This document shows, in pieces, positions 38,806-47,049 of a stretch of DNA of 64,000 nt; within the stretch, counting starts at the first letter, position 1, and every line of letters begins with the position of its first letter. Under the pieces are notes generated by a model. It had not been told where the DNA came from and ran no database searches. It worked only from the letters and a program-made list of their open reading frames with translations. Origin of the DNA: DVED01 sp963838375. GTDB taxonomy: Bacteria > Cyanobacteriota > Cyanobacteriia > Cyanobacteriales > Geitlerinemataceae. A program made the translations under genes and the position numbers. Where the stretch lies: the NCBI GenBank assembly GCA_963838375.1, contig CAWIQY010000016.1, forward strand, positions 1-64,000, read 5' to 3'.

Positions 38806-39467
38806 ATCGAATTCTGATTGCCGAAGATGAACCCCGCATCACCGCCTTTCTGGAAAAAGGATTGCGATCGCACGGATTTACCACCACCGTCGCCCCAGAC
38901 GGACGCGCCGCCGCCGACATGGCAGACGATGAAGCCTTCGACTTACTCATCCTCGATTTGGGTTTGCCGGAGAAAAACGGTTGGGAAGTATTGGAGGAGT
39001 TGCGCGGTCAGGGACAGCAATTGCCCATCATCATTCTGACTGCCTACAAAGACGAACGGGATGTCGTTGCTGGATTGGAAGCTGGGGCGGACGACTACAT
39101 CACCAAACCCTTCCGCATTGCTGAATTGGTGGCGCGGATGCGGGTGCAACTGCGGAAAAATCGCGCCCCCAGCGTTCGAGAAGAGATGGAATTGACTGCC
39201 GGAAATTTATCCCTCGATTTGCGAACTCGGCAAATGCGAGTAGGCGATCGTCCAGTGGAACTCTCTACCCGAGAATTACTCTTGGCTGAGACCTTTCTGC
39301 GCCATCCCGGACAGGTGATGACCCGCGAACAATTGCTCAATCGGGTTTGGGGTTACGACTACGATCCGGGGTCGAATATTGTCGATGTTTATGTGGGCTA
39401 CCTGCGGAAGAAACTCGGGAGTCAGACGATCGAAACTGTTCGAGGGATGGGATATCGCTTGAGATAG
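38802..39467 (+). CDS. OmpR/PhoB-family response regulator
   Basis: 221 residues. An N-terminal receiver has EDE, the phospho-acceptor Asp in LLILDLGLPEKNGWE, and the lysine in YITKPFRIAEL. A C-terminal winged-helix DNA-binding domain has LSTRELLLAETFLRHPGQVMTREQLLNRVWG and VDVYVGYLRKKL then the RGMGYRL end. Translationally coupled to the preceding kinase. A shortened paralogue of its receiver lies at 39972. Confidence 0.94.
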   Translation: MNRILIAEDEPRITAFLEKGLRSHGFTTTVAPDGRAAADMADDEAFDLLILDLGLPEKNGWEVLEELRGQGQQLPIIILTAYKDERDVVAGLEAGADDYITKPFRIAELVARMRVQLRKNRAPSVREEMELTAGNLSLDLRTRQMRVGDRPVELSTRELLLAETFLRHPGQVMTREQLLNRVWGYDYDPGSNIVDVYVGYLRKKLGSQTIETVRGMGYRLR

Positions 39468-39971
39468 GGACAATGGGTAATGGGTAATTGATGAAAGGTT
39501 AAGGTTGTATTCATATTGTCAACTTCCCCATAATTGACTGAAAACCCGGCCCTTGGGGGGTCTCCCCCCAAACCCCCCGTCGGGGGCCTTGCGCCGCCCC
39601 CAAACCCCCCGCGCACAAGAGTGAAATCGTGGAAAACATTAGCATCAAAGGGGTCTAGCTATTCGAGATCGTCAACTTGACATCTGCTAAAATTGCTTAA
39701 CCTTTCACCAATAGGTAATGGGTAATGGGTAATTGGAATTCACCAATTACCCACTACCCCAAATGACAGATGACAAACATGAAAACTTTCTTACAAAATT
39801 CTTAGGTTAGATTCATGTTCGTGTGTAATTTTAGAGTAGCGTTCTATCTCCATTGTTTCGGCGGTGGGGCGATCGGGTTCTAGAGCGCGTCTGAGGGGAA
39901 TTAATGAGATGGGGACTGGAGATGACTCACAGTTGAGACAATATTCGAGATGCGATCGGCATCTATAATTT
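39468..39971. other. Repeat-rich intergenic region
   Basis: About 500 bp without a gene. It holds GGGTAAT repeats at 39474-39489 and 39714-39732, a possible small inverted-repeat element at 39492-39707 (listed separately), and a very GC-rich stretch at 39541-39606 with runs of C and G that can fold (TTGGGGGG with CCCCCCAA). The last ~190 bp before the truncated receiver have no recognisable feature. Confidence 0.6.
39492..39707. mobile_element. Possible 216-bp MITE
   Basis: Perfect 12-bp terminal inverted repeats, TGAAAGGTTAAG (39492-39503) and CTTAACCTTTCA (39696-39707), enclose non-coding DNA with a GC-rich centre. GGTAATGGGTAAT-like sequence flanks both sides. The length and structure fit a non-autonomous element, but no second copy is in the window to prove it. 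Confidence 0.45.
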
Positions 39972-40334
39972 ATGAACCATATATTAATCGCAGAAGACGA
40001 ACCGCGCATTGCCGCATTGTTGGAGAAAGGGCTACGGAAATACGGCTTCGAGACGACGATCGCCAGCGATGGCAGTGAAGCTATAGAAATGGCAAATGCG
40101 GGAACGTTTAACCTGATGCTGCTGGATTTGGGGCTGCCGGTCAAAGATGGTTGGGAAGTCTTGAAATCCCTGCGGCATGACGGCAAAGAATTTCCCATTC
40201 TCATTGTCAGCGCTCGCAAAGATGACGAAGAAATCGCCACCGGGTTCCAGGCTGGGGCGAATGACTACATCACCAAGCCTTTTCGGTTGGGCGATCTAGT
40301 CGAACGGGTTCGCGGTCAGTTATGTAATAAGTAA
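39972..40334 (+). CDS. Receiver-only response regulator, probably a truncated paralogue
   Basis: 120 residues, a lone receiver domain with EDE, LMLLDLGLPVKDGWE and the lysine in YITKPFRLGDL. It is similar throughout to the receiver of the regulator at 38802, but it ends in VRGQLCNK where the paralogue goes on to a DNA-binding domain. The last codons run directly into a TAATAAG tandem repeat. I infer a duplicate whose 3' half was lost at the repeat. A working single-domain receiver is possible, since the phosphorylation site is intact. Confidence 0.75.
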   Translation: MNHILIAEDEPRIAALLEKGLRKYGFETTIASDGSEAIEMANAGTFNLMLLDLGLPVKDGWEVLKSLRHDGKEFPILIVSARKDDEEIATGFQAGANDYITKPFRLGDLVERVRGQLCNK

Positions 40335-40404
40335 TAAGTAATAAGTAATAAGTAATAAGTAATAAGTAATAAGTATAGTAATAAGTAATAAGTAATAAGT
40401 AATA
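40324..40404. repeat. Heptanucleotide tandem repeat, TAATAAG x11
   Basis: About eleven copies of TAATAAG, interrupted once by AGTATAG, supply the stop codon of the truncated receiver gene. A small AGAAACT/AGTTTCT stem-loop follows at 40404-40420. Confidence 0.92.
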
Positions 40405-40464
40405 GAAACTTTCAGTTTCTATTCGAGGAAAACCGTACTTACATGACTATTGTTGCTGGGGACG

Positions 40465-41643
40465 TTAACCTTGGGAAGTCAGTTGAAAATTGAGGGCTTG
40501 GAGGACGGGAGGACGACCGTTTGCCGGGTAGTGGATGACGCTGAGGGTTCCCGGATGGAGTGGCAAGGACGAACAGTTAAAGGCTTCCGAGAGAAGGGAT
40601 TGAGCGATTTCCTCTCGTGCCACCACCAATCCCGTCGTCAGGGGGAACTGTCCGAGAGGGCGATTTTGGCGCGATCGCAAGGTGTGTTGCCAAGCTTGGG
40701 GTAAATCGTCGCGGCGAACGTGCAGGTGTACGGCGGTGGGTTGAGTTCGGACGAGGCAGTCGGCAAGGCGATCGCTGTCGTCGCTGCTGAGGATAAAATC
40801 GATCGGCTGAGATTGCAAGTGTTGTGCCAGTTGTCGGACTTGCGCCTCGGGAGTGGCGGCACTCAGCAGCAGCAAACGCAATCCTTCTTTACAACCTTTG
40901 GCTTTGGGTAGGGTTTCGCCGAGATGGGCGGTAAGATTCAAAGCGGTCAGTTGTGGCGATCGATTTTCCGGGGGAAATTCAAGGATGCTGACTCCGCAAT
41001 TGGACTGTTGGAGGAGGTGGTAGCGATCGCCCGTCCAACCCAATGCCGTCGCCATTAACGCCCGATTCGTGCCGCCGTGGGCAACAATTAAGAGGGTTTT
41101 TCCTCGATGTTGCGGCAAGATTTCTTGCCAAAATTCTCGGGCGCGATCGAACAGTTCTACAACGGGAAAATAGGGTTTTCCTTTAGGGGTAGAAAAGGAA
41201 AATTCGTGGGGACGTTCTTGCCAGCAAGAATAGTCATTTTCAAACTGGGTTTTGACGTATTTGTAGGATAAGCCTTGCCACGACGACATATGAATTTCTT
41301 GAAGTTTGTCGGACGCGGCAATGGGAATCGGTCGTTTCAAAGCACTAAGAATTTCTCGAGTCGTTTGTTGAACTCGGGTTAGAGGACTGGTATAGATCGC
41401 ATCTATGCCATCAACCAGGAGCTTTTTGAGGAAAATTCCCGTAGAACTGGCGTCGCATTTACCCTGTTCGGTGAGGAGTGATTCGTCGCTATCTCCTTGA
41501 TATAATTTTAGCTTGTTATAGGTACTTTGTCCGTGGCGAACTAAAATAACTTTGGTGGCAGTTTGTGGGGAAGCAAGGCGATCGATTTCGAGGCGATCGC
41601 TGCTATAAGTTTCCAAACTTGGCGGATCGATTTTAAGTTGCAT
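40465..41643 (-). CDS. Histidine phosphatase family protein with a degenerate second domain
   Basis: 392 residues. The N-terminal domain (residues ~28-220) is a phosphoglycerate-mutase-like histidine phosphatase: VRHGQSTYN has the phospho-accepting His, TSPLTRVQQTT the second Arg, and LLIVAHGGTNRAL the second His. The C-terminal 150 residues look like a worn second copy, with LLLLSAATPEAQVRQLA in place of the RHG motif and ILSSDDSDRLADC in place of TSPLxRA. Similar two-domain proteins are common in cyanobacteria and act on small phosphorylated metabolites. The substrate is not clear. It is the last gene of the leftward glycan cluster. Confidence 0.85.
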   Translation of the reverse strand: MQLKIDPPSLETYSSDRLEIDRLASPQTATKVILVRHGQSTYNKLKLYQGDSDESLLTEQGKCDASSTGIFLKKLLVDGIDAIYTSPLTRVQQTTREILSALKRPIPIAASDKLQEIHMSSWQGLSYKYVKTQFENDYSCWQERPHEFSFSTPKGKPYFPVVELFDRAREFWQEILPQHRGKTLLIVAHGGTNRALMATALGWTGDRYHLLQQSNCGVSILEFPPENRSPQLTALNLTAHLGETLPKAKGCKEGLRLLLLSAATPEAQVRQLAQHLQSQPIDFILSSDDSDRLADCLVRTQPTAVHLHVRRDDLPQAWQHTLRSRQNRPLGQFPLTTGLVVAREEIAQSLLSEAFNCSSLPLHPGTLSVIHYPANGRPPVLQALNFQLTSQG

Positions 41644-41700
41644 AATTTACTCTAGTTTTAAAGGGCTAATTGTCGATCGTTAATATAGCAATCACGAATC

Positions 41701-41759
41701 ATTCATAAACACCTGTAGGGGCAACCACAGGGGGATTGCCCCTACATTCGTTCATGAAT
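41701..41759. repeat. Imperfect inverted repeat (REP-like)
   Basis: ATTCATAAAC (41701-41710) and TGTAGGGGCAA (41714-41724) match TTGCCCCTACA (41736-41746) and GTTCATGAAT (41750-41759) as inverted repeats. Such GTAGGGGCAA palindromes are dispersed in cyanobacteria; a second with the same TGTAGGGGC core sits inside the element at 52754-52917. Confidence 0.7.
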
Positions 41760-41777
41760 CAAATAGACTGGCTATAT

Positions 41778-42689
41778 CTAACGAGTCATTTCTTCTTTGG
41801 CGATCGAAGATGGTAACATTAATTCGTAGTTCCAACAATTCATATCGTTCCCGAGTCGATCTTGGATAAACTTCAGATGTTCGGGTTCGAGGAGATCGAT
41901 AAAACGTCCTAATCCCGAAGATGAAATGCCTTGTTGTTGGTAGCCGATATCGTCAAAATAGGAGTTACTACCACGCCATCCGTGATGTCCTTGCATGGAT
42001 AGCATTTCGGGAGAATAATCGATTTCGAGAGTTTGGCACACTTTACGGGCGATCGGTTCGGAATTTTTGACTAAATCTTCGTAACGAACAACGATATAAG
42101 ATTCGGCATACTTTTGCGTATTGATTTGTGCTAAACGCGCCGAATCTTGCCATTCTTGGCAAGTTTGTTCGAGAGTTTTGCTCCAACCTCGACTCTCAAC
42201 TGATACGGCAACATCCCGAGGATCTCGCAACATTTGCACCATCTTAGCATCGGGATAAGCCTCAAAAATAGCATCGGCAAAAAATTCGTTATATGGGGTT
42301 TTCAGTCCCCAGCGCGTGAGGATATTAGCTCCTGCGAGTTGAGGATGTTGCGATCGGGCATAGGTTTTGAGAATAACTTCACAAAGCGTGCCAAATGTCA
42401 AGTGTTTTAACTCGATTGAGTCTAACAATTGTTGTTCGATTTCCGATCGAACTGAAGCGAGATCGTCTGCTTTTTTATGGTTGAAAATTTCGTCGAGAAT
42501 GTTTTGTAAATTAGTTTGTAAATTAGCCCGATCGTTTAAATCTACAGATTTGTGCCGATCGTAAAATTTCGTCCACAGTGGTAAGTCGGATTTGTACAGC
42601 GTCACCGCCGGATGAGACCCGACGATCGCTCGCATTAAGGAAGTACCACTCCGATGCAATCCACCGATAAAAATAGGTTGTTGTAGCAT
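41778..42689 (-). CDS. Sulfotransferase family protein
   Basis: 303-residue predicted PAPS-dependent sulfotransferase. The 5'-phosphosulfate loop is GLHRSGTSLMRAIV at the N-terminus, and the 3'-phosphate-binding region is LRDPRDVAVSVESRGW. The remainder has the usual alpha/beta layout (WGLKTPYNEFF, VVRYEDLVKNSE). It lies directly downstream of an ABC exporter and glycosyltransferases on the same strand, so its acceptor is likely to be a sugar of the glycan made by this cluster (inference). The ATG at 42689 is at the motif-bearing N-terminus, as in the family. Confidence 0.87.
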   Translation of the reverse strand: MLQQPIFIGGLHRSGTSLMRAIVGSHPAVTLYKSDLPLWTKFYDRHKSVDLNDRANLQTNLQNILDEIFNHKKADDLASVRSEIEQQLLDSIELKHLTFGTLCEVILKTYARSQHPQLAGANILTRWGLKTPYNEFFADAIFEAYPDAKMVQMLRDPRDVAVSVESRGWSKTLEQTCQEWQDSARLAQINTQKYAESYIVVRYEDLVKNSEPIARKVCQTLEIDYSPEMLSMQGHHGWRGSNSYFDDIGYQQQGISSSGLGRFIDLLEPEHLKFIQDRLGNDMNCWNYELMLPSSIAKEEMTR

Positions 42690-42759
42690 AATTTTAAGGT
42701 TTGGGGTTTGGGTGTTGGGGTTTGGAGTTTGGAGTTTGGGTTTGGTGAATTTAAATTAC

Positions 42760-42806
42760 CCATTACCACTTACCACTTATTACTTATTACTTATTACTTA
42801 TCACTT
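42760..42806. repeat. Heptanucleotide-type tandem repeat (TTATTAC)
   Basis: Several TTATTAC/CACTTAC units lie between the sulfotransferase and ABC genes, ending within a few bases of the ABC stop codon. Confidence 0.75.
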
Positions 42807-44618
42807 AATTAAAGCTCCTTGTAACTGATAAAGTGCGGCATAACGGCGTCCGAGGCGCATCAATTCTTCGTGGGTTCCCGACTCGCAAATTTGCCCGTTT
42901 TCCAGGTAGAAAATACGATCGACATTGCAGGCAGCGCGGAGATCGTGGGTGATCAAGAACGTGGTACGATCGTGAGTGAGGCGAGCGAGGGCTTCGGAAA
43001 CGGCGCGTTCGCTTTGGTTGTCCAGTCCGACGGTGGGTTCGTCGAGAATGACGATCGCGGCATCGCGGATGGCGGCGCGGGCGATGGCGATGCGCTGTCG
43101 CTGTCCCCCGGAGAGGGTTGCGCCCCGTTCTGCCAGTACCGTATCGTAGCCATCCGGTAGTTCCATAATGAAGTCGTGGGCATTTGCCAGACGCGCCGCC
43201 GCTTCGATTTGGGCATCCGTTGCCCCCAGAGAACCGTAGGCGATATTTTCCCGAATGGTGGTGGCAAATAAGACGCTATCTTGCAGAACGATGCTGATTT
43301 GTCGCCGCAGAGATTCTAACTTATACGATCGCAAATCGCTGCCGTCGATGAGAATTTGCCCTTGTTGGGGATCGTAGAGGCGCAACAACAAACTCACCAA
43401 AGTAGACTTGCCGCCGCCGGATGACCCCACCAATGCGATCCGCTCTCCGGGTTTTACGGTAAAGCTGAGGTTTTTGAGAATGGGGTAGGCAGCATCGTAC
43501 CCAAAGGTGATATTTTTGAATCGGACGCTACCCCGAAAGGGCGGTGCTTCCATCGCCCCGCGCAAGTCCTGGATTTTGGGGACGACTTCGAGTAGATCGA
43601 CAATGCGTTCTCCTGAAGCCGTGGCTTTGGCAATTTGCCCGATATATTTGGCAACCTGACGCATGGGCTTGAATGCTAACTTCAAGTAAGTGATAAACAC
43701 CAGCAAATCTCCGGGTGTCACCACTCCTTGTTGCACCAATTGCACCCCGCGCCACAGTACCACCGACGTTACGATCGCGACCAAAATTTCTACGCTGCGT
43801 TCCAACCCCGCCTTGAGTTTCTGTGCTTGGGCGCTGTCAGCAAGACTTTTCTGGTTATTTTTGGCAAACGATCGTTCTAAGATATTTTGCAGCGATAGCG
43901 CTTGTACCACTTTAATCGCGCTGATGGCTTCGGCGGCGGTGGCTGCCATTGCTCCTTCCCGCTTGCGAGACGATCGCGCCACTGTACGAATGCGCTGAGT
44001 CATATGAGTACTGGAGATGACGAAAATCGGGAAAACCACCAAGGCAATGAGTGCCAGTTCTACGTTGAGCCAGAACATCACCACCACCATTCCCACCGTG
44101 GTGAGGATATTGGCAAACAGGGGCAGCATCGCCATCACCGTCACTTCCCGCAAGCGTTCGATATCGGAGGTAACGCGGGCGATCAAATCGCCATTTTTGG
44201 CGTTGTGGTGAAAGGCGAGAGATAAGCGCTGAATGTGAGCGTAGAGGTTACTGCGAATGTCCGTCATCACCCGCGAGGCGGCGATCGCCATCCCCACCGT
44301 ACTTGCATAAGCAGCCACTCCCCGCAAACCAGAAATTGCCACCAGCGACAAGGCTAAAACCGTCAGCAATCCCATCGTATCTAAGCGATCGAGAATCGGT
44401 ACTCCCAAAGGCTTGACGTGGAATCCCGTCAGCAGAATGTTATCGAAAATATATTTCAGGGGCCAAGGTTCTAGCAACCGGAACCCCGTTTCGGCAACGA
44501 TTGCCGCGCCAGATAGCGCCAGTAATCCCCCTTGCTTGCGAATTTGCGGGGCAAAGCGACGCAGGATTTTACTGATTCCCGGCATAGCTTCTTTCAGGTT
44601 TTTGGGACGACGAGACAT
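42801..44618 (-). CDS. ABC exporter, fused membrane and ATPase domains
   Basis: 605-residue half-transporter of the MsbA/lipid-exporter type. Six membrane helices lie in residues ~25-325 and an ATPase domain follows at about 365-600. It has the Walker A ALVGSSGGGKSTL, signature LSGGQRQRIAIARA, Walker B IVILDEPTVGLD and the switch His in LITHDLR. It probably dimerises and exports a lipid-linked or other hydrophobic glycan intermediate. The flanking sulfotransferase and glycosyltransferases support that reading. The ATG at 44618 begins MSRRPKNLKEAMPG. Confidence 0.92.
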   Translation of the reverse strand: MSRRPKNLKEAMPGISKILRRFAPQIRKQGGLLALSGAAIVAETGFRLLEPWPLKYIFDNILLTGFHVKPLGVPILDRLDTMGLLTVLALSLVAISGLRGVAAYASTVGMAIAASRVMTDIRSNLYAHIQRLSLAFHHNAKNGDLIARVTSDIERLREVTVMAMLPLFANILTTVGMVVVMFWLNVELALIALVVFPIFVISSTHMTQRIRTVARSSRKREGAMAATAAEAISAIKVVQALSLQNILERSFAKNNQKSLADSAQAQKLKAGLERSVEILVAIVTSVVLWRGVQLVQQGVVTPGDLLVFITYLKLAFKPMRQVAKYIGQIAKATASGERIVDLLEVVPKIQDLRGAMEAPPFRGSVRFKNITFGYDAAYPILKNLSFTVKPGERIALVGSSGGGKSTLVSLLLRLYDPQQGQILIDGSDLRSYKLESLRRQISIVLQDSVLFATTIRENIAYGSLGATDAQIEAAARLANAHDFIMELPDGYDTVLAERGATLSGGQRQRIAIARAAIRDAAIVILDEPTVGLDNQSERAVSEALARLTHDRTTFLITHDLRAACNVDRIFYLENGQICESGTHEELMRLGRRYAALYQLQGALIK

Positions 44619-44624
44619 AGATTG

Positions 44625-44664
44625 AAGTAATAAGTAATAAGTAATAAGTAATAAGTAATAAGTA
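44625..44664. repeat. Heptanucleotide tandem repeat, TAATAAG x5
   Basis: Five to six TAATAAG units lie between the ABC exporter start and the upstream glycosyltransferase stop. Confidence 0.88.
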
Positions 44665-44693
44665 TCTACTTATTACTCTTCGTCTTTGAACGA

Positions 44694-45674
44694 TTAACTA
44701 TTGACGGTTTGGAAATAGCGATCGCTGATATATTGGTTGAGACGGCGTTCGAGGGGTTTGAGGCGATTTTCTAGCCAAGGGTTAGTTTTGCCGAAGCTGA
44801 GTTTGCGGACGAAGGGACGAAGGAAGGCTTGGTAGCGGCGGTGTCCCAACCGATCGTAACGTTTTTTGAAGTATTTATCGCGATCGTGGAGATCCCATTT
44901 TTCGCGGAAGTGTTTGAGGCTGGCGAGTTCCCATTCGTCACTCCACCGCAGGAAAAAGAAGGGTAAGTCAGACCATTCCAGTTTTCCGGTGACGTAAGTA
45001 ACGACTGATTCGGGTTCGCAGTAGACAGTTCCGCCAGCTTGGGCGACGCTGAGGCAGAAGTCAATATGTTCGCGGGTACTTAGGAGTCCTTCGTCGAGTA
45101 AGCCAATTTGAGCGAAAATCTCCCGGCGCACTAACATACAATGAAATTCGGCGAATTCGCATTGTTGGCGGTGGAGTTGGTCTTTGATGTCAGCCACGGG
45201 TCGGTTGACGAAGTAGTGCTTTTCGTGGACGCGACGGATGGTTTTTTCGCCTTTGGTTTCCACCAAAAGGCGCGCTTCGCCACCTGCGAGGTGAACGGTT
45301 TCGTGGAGGGGTTGACCGATGCAAGTCAGGGGACAAACGATCGTTGCGTCAGTTTCTTCGGCGCAGTTGACCAGTTTGTCCGACCAACCGGGAGTAACGA
45401 CGACATCGTTATCGATAAATAGGACGTACTTGCTATCGGCGTGTTCCAAACCGATATTTCGCGCTTGGTTGGGGGCTAAATAGCGATCGCACCGTATCAG
45501 TTTAAACCCTTTTTCGGCTGCTTGTGCTTCCAAGTATTGTTGCACGGGTTTGGGGGAACCGCCATCGACATAAACCAGGTCAAAAGGTTGCGGGGTGTGT
45601 TGGTAAATGCTTTCTAAGGATTGGCGGGTATTGCTGAAGCGTTCGCGGGGGGAAACAATAATGGTGATGTTCAT
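44694..45674 (-). CDS. Family 2 glycosyltransferase
   Basis: 326-residue GT-A fold transferase. The N-terminus ITIIVSPRERFSNTRQSLESIY and LAPNQARNIGLEHADSKYVLFIDNDVVV, with the metal-binding DND, mark GT2. The acceptor-side region is TREHIDFCLSVAQAGG. No membrane segment is seen, so it probably works on the cytoplasmic face. Part of the leftward glycan cluster, with a 106-bp gap to the GT4 gene upstream. Donor and acceptor are unknown. Confidence 0.88.
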   Translation of the reverse strand: MNITIIVSPRERFSNTRQSLESIYQHTPQPFDLVYVDGGSPKPVQQYLEAQAAEKGFKLIRCDRYLAPNQARNIGLEHADSKYVLFIDNDVVVTPGWSDKLVNCAEETDATIVCPLTCIGQPLHETVHLAGGEARLLVETKGEKTIRRVHEKHYFVNRPVADIKDQLHRQQCEFAEFHCMLVRREIFAQIGLLDEGLLSTREHIDFCLSVAQAGGTVYCEPESVVTYVTGKLEWSDLPFFFLRWSDEWELASLKHFREKWDLHDRDKYFKKRYDRLGHRRYQAFLRPFVRKLSFGKTNPWLENRLKPLERRLNQYISDRYFQTVNS

Positions 45675-45698
45675 AATTTGTCCTTTATCATTAGGTTT

Positions 45699-45728
45699 GT
45701 AGGGTGTGTTGAGGAACGAAACGCACCT
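45699..45728. repeat. Dispersed GTAGGGTGTGTTG...AACGCACC repeat
   Basis: A single copy of the common cyanobacterial repeat whose reverse complement forms part of the tandem 43-bp units at 36331. It lies between two cluster genes. Confidence 0.65.
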
Positions 45729-45780
45729 AGCTATTTTTCGTTCGATCGAAACAATTTGACTTTGCCCGATTTGCGTTTGA

Positions 45781-47007
45781 TTAACCCACCAACGCTAGAG
45801 GGGTTTCTAAATTGTGGGAGGAAGGGCGATCGAGAATGGTTTGATAAATGTTTGCCCAGTTTTGTTTTTCAACTTCTGGATTGAGTTTTTGGAAAACGGT
45901 TTTTTGGGCTACTGCGCCGAGTTTTTGACGTAACTCGGGTTGAGAAATAAGTTGCTGTAATGCCCGTTCTAATTCTTCGCTCGATCGTGGATTGACGAGT
46001 AATCCATTGATACCATCTTCGAGAATTTCGCCGATCGCATCTACGTTGGTTCCGACGATCGCTCGTTGAGCCATCATAGCTTCTAGCAAAGCATTAGGAC
46101 AGCCATCGTGTAAAGATGGAATGGCAAAAATATCCATATATGGAAGATATGCGAGAGCTTCTTCTCTGCTGATTTTCCCAGTGATAACCACGCGATCGGT
46201 TAAGTTGCTATTTGCCAGTTCTTTTTGCCAGTAGCCCATTTCTTTGCCAACGAAATCTCCTACAAAAAGCAAGGTAATTTCGCTCTGTTCCTGAATATTT
46301 TGGCAAGCGTCGAATAAATATTCTAAACCTTTCTTGTCACGGAAGTTACCCACCGAACCGATGACCGTTCCTTTGAGACGATCGAGCATTTTCGGTTTGG
46401 GTAACCCTTCTAAGGAAATTGGATAAATGGAATTTAAAAAGGCTGAAGATTTGCTGGCAATTTGGGGAACTAAAACTCTCGCCCGCTTCATCAAGTCTTG
46501 ACTGACAAATGTTACCCAGTCTGAGTTTTCTAGCGCCCACGAAACTTGAGCGAGTTGTTGGGGAGAAAACACGTGTTTGTGCAGATCTGCACCCCGAATG
46601 CTGTTGATAACTGGGATACCGTTTTCCTTCGCTAAGAGGGTGGTTAAAAAGCCCATCTCGTTGATAAAAAAGGCGTGAAGCAAATCGAATTGATGCTGTC
46701 GCTGTAACGTTTCTAATTGTCCGTAAATATCGCAAAGGTAGTCTTGAATTCGGGCAACGGTCGATCGTACAGCGGGAAAGAGACGATGAACGGTGATGCC
46801 ATCTTGTTCGGTTGTCACACAGCTCGATCTTCCAAAATCTCCCTTGTCTGCGCGATCTTTTTCCGTGCGAAATACGGCGCGAAATACGGCAACGTGAACG
46901 TCATATCCTAAGTCAATTAACATTCGCGCAATCCGGTGTGTTGATTCACCAACACCACCAATATCAGGCGGAAATTCGAGGGTAGTTAAGCAAACTTTGG
47001 GTTTCAT
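45781..47007 (-). CDS. Family 4 glycosyltransferase
   Basis: GT-B fold transferase of 408 residues from the ATG at 47007 (MKPKVCLTTLEFPPDIGGVGE). The frame extends nine codons further upstream, but MKPKVCLTTLEFPP is the normal N-terminus. GVGESTHRIARMLIDLGYDV is the acceptor-side glycine loop. VIGSVGNFRDKKGLEYLFDA and IPSLHDGCPNALLEAMMAQRAIVGTNVDAI, with the EX7E-like motif, form the nucleotide-sugar domain. Forty-two base pairs separate it from the gene upstream on the same strand, so they are likely in one transcript. Confidence 0.9.
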   Translation of the reverse strand: MKPKVCLTTLEFPPDIGGVGESTHRIARMLIDLGYDVHVAVFRAVFRTEKDRADKGDFGRSSCVTTEQDGITVHRLFPAVRSTVARIQDYLCDIYGQLETLQRQHQFDLLHAFFINEMGFLTTLLAKENGIPVINSIRGADLHKHVFSPQQLAQVSWALENSDWVTFVSQDLMKRARVLVPQIASKSSAFLNSIYPISLEGLPKPKMLDRLKGTVIGSVGNFRDKKGLEYLFDACQNIQEQSEITLLFVGDFVGKEMGYWQKELANSNLTDRVVITGKISREEALAYLPYMDIFAIPSLHDGCPNALLEAMMAQRAIVGTNVDAIGEILEDGINGLLVNPRSSEELERALQQLISQPELRQKLGAVAQKTVFQKLNPEVEKQNWANIYQTILDRPSSHNLETPLALVG

Positions 47008-47049
47008 AAGTTTCAGGAGTTTAACTGTAATCAAAACAAAAATCAGAAT

